Positions 14,301 through 24,713 of a stretch of DNA of 64,000 nt are shown one piece after another; positions within the stretch are counted from its first letter, which is position 1; each line of letters begins with the position of its first letter. The notes beneath the pieces were generated by a model. That model did no database searches. It saw nothing but the letters and a program-made list of their open reading frames with translations, and was not told the origin of the DNA. The stretch spans positions 9,437,447 to 9,501,446 of the forward strand of contig NC_051046.1 in assembly GCF_904848185.1 (NCBI RefSeq), in the 5' to 3' direction. A program made the translations under genes and the position numbers. The DNA comes from Acanthopagrus latus (taxonomy: Eukaryota > Chordata > Actinopteri > Spariformes > Sparidae).

Positions 14301-17300
14301 AGATGCAGCCTGATCAGATTTAATATAATCTGAAAGTGGAAAAACACAGGATAAAGTAAAACAACAAAAGCAGCTTTTTTCTTTCTTTCTTTTTTTTTTT
14401 TTTTTATCGAAAGAGACTGGAGCAATCTGTGAGTCGCTGTTTTTTGTGACCTAAATAATCTCCCACTTGGGCCAATCACAGAGGCCACACGGCACCTCCC
14501 AGGTCAGGGATGATGACCTGCAGTCAGTGATGGGAGGAGCCTGTCTGAAAGGCAAAACACAACAATAGTACAGCGGACAGCTTTCTCACTTAGACGATAA
14601 CCTCTTCTGTCACAGACTGTCCACGCGGCACACAAGCCAGCGGGGTGAGGTCCATCTCTGTCAGAAAAAAAAAAACCTGTTACATAAAATGACCCAAAAA
14701 CCCACTTCCTCTAAGAGGACAGTTCAGCGTAGAAAGTCATTAACCAACAGGTAATATGACCTTTAAAACACATTTGGCAGAGACGCACTTCTGCACCGCC
14801 TGCAGCTGTGTTTCAGCCTGAAAACGGCCAGTTTAGTGCTTTTGTTGATTGAATGTCCCAGATTCAACAGGAGCCAGATGATTACCAACCATCCTTCACA
14901 GGCATGAATACAGGCTTACTGATGAGTTGAACTCAATGTGAGATGGCTGCAGCGGCTCAAATATTTCCTCTCCTTCGCCTCTTTTTTTTTTTTTTTTGCA
15001 GCAGACCTCGCGGTACCACCTCGGGCCAAAGCACACAGGCGCTTTTCTAACTGCGGGTCTCAAGAAAAACAAACGTCAGTCAGCTGGACTTGAAGCCGCC
15101 TCTTTAGTTATCAGTCGCAAGTGATTGATTATAAGCTGACTGGCTGTGAGCACAGTGTCCCTGGCAGATGTGGCAGGCAGGACTATAGCTGTCACAAATG
15201 CCCAGTCATGCAGCAAAGCCATAAGCAGTTTTTTTTTTTTTTTTCATAGCACGGAGCCAATGAACAGCTCCTCTCCTCGACACCCCTCCTCCTCTTCTTC
15301 TAAAACCCAACGCATGCCATTCACCCTACCCCCATCAGCCTCCAGCTTTCCCTCATGTGCACAAGCCCACCCATGTCAACACAAAAAACGCAAAGCAGCC
15401 TACAAGGCCACGGACACTTGAGACACACAGCTGACCATTAATTCTGACCTATTTATGTCTGACCGTTCACATGAAGTGGTAAAGCGCAGCCCCGCATATG
15501 TCCGCTGTGGATTTTTTTCTATTTTACGCTAATTAAGGACGATCAACCGAAAAAGCATCAAAGTGAGCGGGGGACAAGAGGCGAGCTGTGTCCTCAGGAC
15601 CTATTACTTAAAGAGAGTAAAGTAGTAGCCGCCTCGACCAAAATTAGAAGCAACAAGTCACTTAAACCGGGTCATTGAAGTAGAGAAAGCATCCAGAAAA
15701 ACTGCGCTAGATTTGTTTTTTTGTTTTTTTTACAATAAGAGCACTGCGCAACAAAAGACGGCTCGAGATAAGATGAGAGCGCACATTTACACACATTTAG
15801 CATCGCAATAGTGCCACCACGTCGTCTCTTTCAGTCGATGGCAGCAGCATGAGCCCCCTCCAGCCATGCATTAGATTTGCCTGTCACCCCCATCCATGCC
15901 ACCGTGCACACTTCACATTCTAATTCTAATCAATGTCACTCAGGTCAGACTGTTCAGGGGTTGCCCCCGTTTTATTCACAGCTTCCTTCTCAAGCTTCAT
16001 AACCATATGTCATTTAACCCATTAGTTCCCAGTTTCTGACTCGTAAAGCAGAGGCCTGTCTGGACTTAACCCTGTATGTGCAGCACGAAACAAAAAAACG
16101 TCAAGACGGTGCTCATCTGTTTTTTAGAGTTAGTTGAAGGGGCTCTGTGTAACAATTTGTTGCAATTTATTTGCATGAATCACTTTTTTATTGGCTAAAT
16201 TAGAGCAGGTTGTAGCGTGACATGAAATATGAGAACTTCCCTGTCTCTATAATGAAGTCTGTGGACAGTTCGTTTAAGTTGTTTAATGCTGTTGGACTGT
16301 GGATTTCTTTGTGAGGGACTGTTTCACTCTGGTCACGACAAATACAGTCCGGAATCTAGCCAGAGTCGTCCCTAACTAACTAATGCCAATTGTAGCTGCC
16401 GTTAGCTAGTTAGCTCAGTTAGCCATGCTGCTAGTGGTTCAAGCTGAGATCGCGGAGCAACGGGGAGGTTTTTACATCGCTAGCACGGGAGCATATTGCA
16501 ACAATCAATATATTGTTATTATGTGGTCTCCACTGGTTTGGTGGTGGTGGAACACTGAGGACAGGGTGCTTTTCATGTGACACGCTCTCCCTGCTCTGCT
16601 GTTATTACTGCCTATGCTTTCTATCTTAAGCACTTCTGGAAACAACATGTTGACAACTGTGTTACCTGGTCAGATGAACACATTTTCTACTGCATACCAA
16701 AGACAAGACGAACCAACTCGACAACTTTGCTGCAGTCTGAACAACCAGACATTTACAGATGGCGTCTATAGAAAACACTGATCGTCGCAGCCAACTTATG
16801 CTGAGTGGCCTTTTTCATCATCCTCCCACCCAGACTGATGAAATTAACTTGAGGTGTTTCAGGGACACCACTTGACCCAACAGGTCTGTGGTCCTGAACT
16901 TGCTGTCAGTCAAGTAGTAGGTGTAGATTTACATAGAGACGCTGAGTCACAGACCTCTCCATATGGAGATTTGGTCTGATCCCCCGAGGCCGTATGTGTG
17001 TGTGTGTGTTGTCGTTTTGTCTTTTTTTAGGCAGTGGAAGCCCCACACTCCCACCGGGCCACACGATACAGGGAGTCAGGTCAAATATTTAGCAGACGGT
17101 TTAGGCCCTGTGTCAACACAGAGGAGCGATTATCAGTCAGAATTTGTAGAGTCACCACGTATGATAACAAACGAACAAACAAAGATAAATACAAAGATGT
17201 GAGCAACATGGTTCATGGACGATGTAGCATATTAAAGTTTTATTCACGTCACATGAAGTCACGTTTATTCATGTTATGCCCTTTAATTATAATGTTGTAG

Positions 17301-20300
17301 CTGCAAGTATTGTTAGCCTGCCCAATGCTAATTACTAAGCAACTTGGCAGACTTCGTTTCTCACTTGCTGAAGAAGTGTGTTGCACTGTTGCAGAAATGT
17401 AACATATTCTTCCTTTAAGTGCATTGTTTTAACAGTCATCCAGACAGACGTCCAGATCAGTACATGATTATAAGAGCACATAAACAACTCTGGTACTATG
17501 GGGCAGAATTTAGACATATCTTATTATTAATATTAATAAGCTGAATGCTGCTCTAAAGAAATATTCTCTAAACAACGGATTTGCTCAAGCTTTTTTTTAA
17601 AAATTCAGAATATTGTGTCACTGTCTAATTAAGATATTTGTTTAAATGAATGTTTTCTGATGTATAATTTCCTCTTCCTGCAGTGGCAGTTATTAAATCA
17701 GCAGTATTTGTCCACATCGGAACGAGGGAAAGAATTAATTTAATTGCTCATGCTCTGTATTATTCTAATGATGATTGCGTGAGTCCTTAATCTGGTGATT
17801 AATTAATCAGAGAAAAGCTTAATGTGGTATTATTGTCATTAGAGGGTCCTATTAACATGGGTCAGTTTAATAAAATTCAACCGCTTCACAGAAGCAGTGA
17901 GGGCTGCGTGCTGTTGTGCCGCACGTCATGACAATGCGAGTCAAGTTTAGCCGTTGGACAGTTTGAGCAACCAAATGGCATCAGAACGACAATCCTTAGC
18001 ACCTTGTCAGTGCAGCCCCCCATGGAGCGGACAGACTGATACAATAACTGCCTCTGTGGCCACGACCCAGCCACATCTGCTACTTCAGGGCCTGTGTGTT
18101 TGGAGATGTCAAATACTTTCAAGCTGTTATAAGGTGTGAACTGGACTGGAACAGAAAATCTTGGCAGGGGGCTCAGCAGTTCAGCGAGGACAAAGGACAC
18201 CGTTGGTGATGTCCTTGTTAAACTTCATCTTTAACTCCCCGAGCATGTTTGAACGGCTCATCTTTGATGGGGTTAAACAGAGTTCTTAACCCTGCCATTT
18301 GGTGAGGAAAGGAAAAAAAAAATAGCTTCACTAAAGAAATCTGCTCCCCGCTCAGCGCTGAGCCTTTTGCAAGCCAAACATCTGCAGGGAAAGATGAGAG
18401 GATAGTTTTCTCTCCGCGTCTTTTCTTTTCCTTGCTCTTGCAGACGAAAACGAGTAGGAAAGGTTCCCGGCTCTGGTATTTGGCATGGCAACACTGAGAT
18501 GGGTGCAGGCGCATGGATATGTGATTTACTCTGAAGTCTTTGCCTCCTGCCCCTGTCTGTACTGACACTAGTTACCATTGTCTTCTCATCTGAGCCTACT
18601 CAGCCATAGCTGCTCTGCGAGCTGCCCGTCTTTTGTTCTAGCGTCTTCCCCCACAAAGCTGAGTGCAATGGGCTGTCGGCCCGCCTGGATTATTCATGAA
18701 CAGCGGGGACGTGTGGCTGTGTGTTGTTGGAGGGTAAAGGGAGGGATTGGGGGTTTGGGTGTGTATGGGGGGGTCGACTGTGGCTCCCAGTAGAGCCAGT
18801 GCATGAGGGGATGGCCCTTAACAGTCTTCCTTTAGGAATGTGCCAAGCAACTCAGCAGAGAAGAGGGGGATGGATCCTGTTATGGAACAAGTGTATTTGT
18901 CCTTATTTCCTCTTTGTTTAGCTGAAACATGTTGTGTAATGGATTCCACAAGTTGAAGGAAAGACTCGACTGTCAGCCGTATTTCCTGTCACATGCAGTC
19001 AGGCAAGTGTACTGATGCCAACAAACAGCGTCTCGGCGAAAACGCAGGGTCACATTAATTATTCGTACCCACTGTCCCTAAGCTTTGTACAGTGCGATCA
19101 ACAATTCCACTGTGACTCATTTGTTTAAAACAGAAACAAACGCGTGACATCACCTCTTACGGTCTCAGTCGTGCTTTTTAGTGAGCCGGGGTGGATGTGG
19201 TGGTTCCTGTGCTCGAGGATCTATTCATTGAAGGGGGGTTGGTAGAGACAGGAAAGCAGAGGAAGGAGGGGTGGGGACTGACGGGAGCTAGTGTGGGGAT
19301 ATGGGGATGGGCAACTGTCGAGCATCCCCCAAAGGTACGGCCTGTTATGCCAAGCAGAATCAGTCTTTTTTTTTCCAGGGAGCTGGAGCTAATCTGTCAA
19401 CCTCGACAAACACTCTGTGTCTCCCCCACCCCCGACACCCCCATGTGCACCCCCCATTTACTGTAGGTGCCTTCCTCTGGAGAGATGGAGATGTTTTTAA
19501 ATGTCCCCTCTATTCCAAATATGTAAACTAGGACCATATTTAAAAGAAAACAACAATTAGACACACTCTTTGTTTTTTTCTCTGCAAATGGATCCCCCTC
19601 CCTTGCCTAATTTGCATTAACTGGAGATGGTTTGGAAGTTAGGAAATTCCCTTTACGCAGTGGTTATTAGACCTCGGATGCACCGATACCTGTAATGTGT
19701 TTCCCTTGTCGATTCTTAGCTGTTTCACTGGACCAATCCACACCAAAACCACTTGGAGCGTTGCACTGTAGTCCCATTACTGGACTTTTCTCTCCACGCA
19801 AGCAAGGCATTCTGTAATCCTTTAACAATTCACAGATTGTGCGCTGGAAACTATGTCCAAACCTGATTAACTCACAGGGAAACCTCAAATGGAACTCGCA
19901 GAGCCTCACAATAAGATAAAGCTGGTGAAAAATACTCCCATAAACCTGCTGAAGCTCTCTGTCCTCAGACGAAACGACAGCCCTCTGGTGCTGCTCTCGA
20001 GCTTTAAAGACTCGCTGCTACTGTAAACACAAACACTGCGTGTGCGCACTGGCAGTGTTTGTGTTGCTCGTTTCCTGTTGTGCTGCATTTTTAAAACAGA
20101 GAAAGAAAAAAATGTTTGTGATGAGGCTCTCTGCAGAGGCCGGCGAGGACGCCGTCTGAAGTACGTTCATTATTCTCTATTCTTCTTATGTCTATTTTTA
20201 CAATACCAAAGGGACTTGCTGGATGACTCGATTGTAGGTCAGTTAAATGGCAACTTCTTTATAACAAGCTAAATATTTATAGAGCCTAATGATTCTTGAT

Positions 20301-23300
20301 TTGAACATGAAATAATAAGCACAATAAGCAAATAAGCACAAATGATTCTCATAAAAGATGTATGAGGTTTCGCGGATGCCGTGTTAGTGTTTTGATAACA
20401 GCAGGAAAATGTAGTTAATACACACTTCTTCCTGATTGGACTCAGATCGTCAAGGGGGCTCATCTATTTTTACTTTACTTTACAATAGTTCAGCTCCATG
20501 TATAAACAAGACATTTATAGTAAATCAGCTACACCCAGTATAACTAGCATTATATTTTGACAACGCACAGACTTTGGCCTTTGAGTAATTCTGTTTTAAG
20601 GCCAGTGGCAAAAACATCCTGGGAGCTCAGTGAGCACACAGAAGCTCCCACTGCCCAAACATTTATCGCCGGTCTTAAACGTCACATATTCTGTTGCGTT
20701 TATCAGTAAGACAGCATCTCCCTCCCTGATTTTGATGTTCAACAATCATTGTATAGTATGTAAAACACAAAAAGTAGCATTACCGCTGGTAGTTTTATGC
20801 CATGGCTGAACAACAACAACAACAAAAACACACCAAAGATGACAATAAGCAAAGGCTGCAGTCTACGATTGTCGATTCATCTGTGGATTATTTTGTCTCG
20901 ATCCGTTGTTTTGTCTATAAAAATGTTAAAGAAATGAAGTCATCAAATATCTTGTTTTGTCCCCCAACCCAAAGATATTCAATTCACTGTCACTGTCAAG
21001 TAAAGAACCAGAAAATATTCACAATGACGAAGTTGGAACGAGCACATTTTTACTTTCCTCTTCAAACTGATCAATCAACTGTCAGAATAGTTGGCAGTTA
21101 ATGTAATAGTTGTTATGGCAATATCTTACAGTTGTTCACACTGAACCTTCCCTTTGTGTCAGTAACTAACAACCAATCAAACAGTATTTAAATTTCCCCT
21201 CTGAGTTTCTCTGACTGAGGGGTTTCCCAGGCTGACGGATACATATTTAGTCCTAACGGTCGCGGATTAGCTCAGAATGTAAATAAACAGCAAACATGGA
21301 GCCACAACAAGTATAATACATTTTTCTAATTCTGACAAATTCAAGCTTTTATTTCCCTCGAGTCAGACCGCCTGCTGTTCGGTTTGTGCTATTGATTTTT
21401 TGATCTTTTACAGCACTCAGCACCATAAAACACTGCTGCGGTCACCATGGCATCCTGCAGAATCCCTTGTTTGAAGCTGAAGAACACAATAATGATAGAG
21501 GGAGTTAACTCTCAAAAAGTCCTCTTTTTTTAACTGCAGGATCTCATGAGGCCTGTTCCTAAAATATACTGTATGATCCAAAGATCCTAAGGCCAACTGC
21601 ATCTGCATAAACACTGTGCCTCAGACGAGCAGTGAACACAGAGACTTTTGCCTGGCTTAACACATCTGGATGAATAGAGCGGCGTGTGCCCTTTCAGAAA
21701 CACGTGGGACAACTCTCCCTCTCACTGCTATGCCACTGGGAGAGGACGGCTCTCAAACCACATTCCTGTTATTGTTATTCTAATTAGCTTCCAGAAAAAA
21801 AGGGGGGGGGGGGGTGTGATGTGTGCATGCACACATACACACTTGCACACTGCAAAAGCTTATTTGCAGTGCGAGCGGGGAGGCGAAGCAAAGCGGCGTG
21901 GTGGCGGGGGGTAGAGTCAGAGCAGCCGTGTGTGAGATAGAGGCCCTGATGTCTCCCAAGAATTCAGCCAAGGCATGCGGTGAAATGGCAAAATAATCAA
22001 GAGGGCAGGCAGGAGGGAGCTCAGGGGAAGCTCAGCCTTCACACACAGTCGTCATGAGAATATCTTTAAGAGCGCCTCCACATTCCCCTCATCCCGACGC
22101 TGCTGCTGCCTTTATGTGACAGCTGTGCACATAAATACAAACAGGGCCATAAAGAAAAAAACAATTACTCTGGCGACTGCAATTCAACATTTATGAACTG
22201 CGGAGGAAATGAAAATGGATGTCACACCTGACACAGCGCAACAACCAGACGTTCTGGATGTAATATTCAAATTCACCACAACAGTATTATTGCACCAGAA
22301 CACTCGGCTGTAATCAGTGCTCCCTGGAAGTAGAGAGAAGGAAAAAGAAGTGTGTGCATTTATAAAAACATGCGCTGATAAAACACATTTCCTAATCGAT
22401 ATGCACCCTGCGGCATTGATCTAATAAATAAGAAGTTACACAAGCATTTGTTTCTTGCTAAATGGGAAATAGATCATGCCAACAAGCAGGCGCCGCTGCC
22501 AGCCCTGAAGGAAAATAAGCACTGGGATGTGAAATTCCAGGCCATGGGAACCCAGACCGGCTCTGAATATATTCCCTAATCCCTGCTGATTATTTCAAAG
22601 TAATCCAGAATCTAATTTCTTTTCAACCTCCAGCTTCAACAAAATGTGAGAAAAAAAAAGAGTGTCTTCTATTTCTTTACGGTTGCATCACATTCTGCAC
22701 CTTTTTAGATTTTCTTTCACTGCTCCAGACGCTCGCTATCGATCGGACCCATTCAGTTCACTTTCCACCCGCTATCATCCACTTTTTAGGGTCCGTTCGT
22801 ACACAGTTTAGGTGCGTAAAAGCAGGAGGTGAGGTGGATTCAAAAGCAGAATTATTTAGCGTTAGGTTGTACGATTCCCAGCGGCCTCAAACCTCGGAGA
22901 GCTCGCGTCTTTCATCGCATGATTACAAGCTTGGCAAAGCAGTTTACAATAGTAGGGCTAAACGCTGCAGGGTCAGAGAGAAAGGCAGCCGGGAAAACCT
23001 CAGTGTGCTATTTCTCGATAGAGGCCTCGGCCCCCGATGCCGCCGAGCCCTGGAGTGAGGCCAGGGCAGTGATTTGAAGCATTCCTCTGGTTTTTGCGGC
23101 CCTGGAAGTGCCCTGTTTACAGGGGAAGTGACATGAGCCGGTGCGGACAAAGATCAGAAAAGAAGCAGCCAGGGCTTCTGTGATGGAGCTCTACAGCTGG
23201 CAACTGTCAGTGGACGCAGAGCTCCTCGCCCGCTGCCCGTGACCTCTCAGGGCCTCCTGCTGCTTTTGAGGAAGGGAATGAGTTTGGCGGACTCTCATCC

Positions 23301-24667
23301 ATCAAATAATAGTGAGGGAAGAGACCTAAATGCGTGATGCTGTAAAGCTCCAGCATGGAGACACAGATACTGGTGATCCCCTCGTTCTGCTGGATGCCAG
23401 ACTGCCATGTTCACCAACATCCTCCCCCCACTAACGGCTTAATCTGGCCTCCCCCACCACCACCACCAATGGTTGCAGCTACCTCATTAATGCCCAATCG
23501 TCCAGCTCGGGGACTATTGTCGGAGGGGGAGGGAGCTCCCGTGCTCGAATTCCGCAAAGCAATTTGAATATGTAATGTGCCAGCCGAGATATAATCACCA
23601 AATCCTATTCAGTGATTAAAGAACACTTAAATTGCACTCACTTAACATTTCTTCACAGAAAGCCTCTCATGAGCAGGTTAATCTGCGGCTCGTTTTACAG
23701 ATGTTTCGTGACATGTTTACATATATTATGTGTGATTTTGGACACATTGTGGTCGCTGCCTGAATCGGAAAAAAAAAAAATTCCAGCACTCACGCGTCAT
23801 TCCTGTATTTCGAATCTTTAATGTCTGCACACAGACAACAGGCATGGAGACACGGGGGGCTCCCTGGGGTTCGCCAGCTCCCCCACCTCCTCCCCCTCCC
23901 TGAACAAAGCCTCCCCAGTTGCGAGCCTGACCCAGTAACCTGGCTAGCAGCCTGGGGGTATAGCGCACCCTGTTTTAGGGCTTCCAGGACCCGTGTGAGC
24001 ACACAGGGCCAGCATTTGTGTACAGAGCAAAGTCACTTTCGTCAATGCAATCGGCTCTTGCGGGGATTAGAACAGCTCCTTTTAGACGGGGCCGATTGTG
24101 TGGTAAATGTGTAGTAGCCTAGCAGGCAGAGCCGGGCAGGGTGTAATAGCGGCCCAGCTAATCTGGCCGGACACAGGCATCTTTCTTTACAGACGCTTTG
24201 CAGGAATGCTCTCTTGCTTTCAGCGCCAAGTGTTTCAGTAGATTATGTACCTCGTCTCTCTATGTACACATACAGTGTAGGATATCTGACACAACATAGT
24301 ATAACTGAGCAAATTCATGACACATTCCCCTCAGGCTTTTGGTGCTCCGGTGCACTCAGAGCAGCCATGTTCTCCTCGTTGATCACTGGCGAAATAAAAA
24401 CGGTCCGAGGCAACGACTGAAATGAAATTCATCCCGACATTTGTGAAGTCACAAGGCCGACCTTCTTTTGCGGATACGTGCACGTGCTTCTCGAAACTGC
24501 TTGAGAATCAAACAAGATGTGCGAGAGGAACTGTCACAAGTGCGCTCCACAGCAAATCCGAACTAATTAGAGCATTCAATTTCTGAGGCATTAGGGAGAG
24601 TATGCAAAACATCTTACCCCCTGGCTCCCCTTGAAGCAAATCGCTGGCTGATTTGATAGTGATGCCT

Positions 24668-24713
<46 letters not shown>

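Larger units (their letters stand above)
13482..24617 (-). other. ell intron 2 (11.1 kb)
   Basis: Bounded by the donor of exon 2 and the acceptor of exon 3. I see no exon or RNA gene in it. Contents include a dispersed repeat at about 16140-16520, T/A homopolymers at 14391-14405, 14981-14997 and 15229-15244, a G13 run at 21802-21814, and otherwise unique-looking DNA. The stretch of about 21900-24600 is poor in recognisable repeats. Confidence 0.8.
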
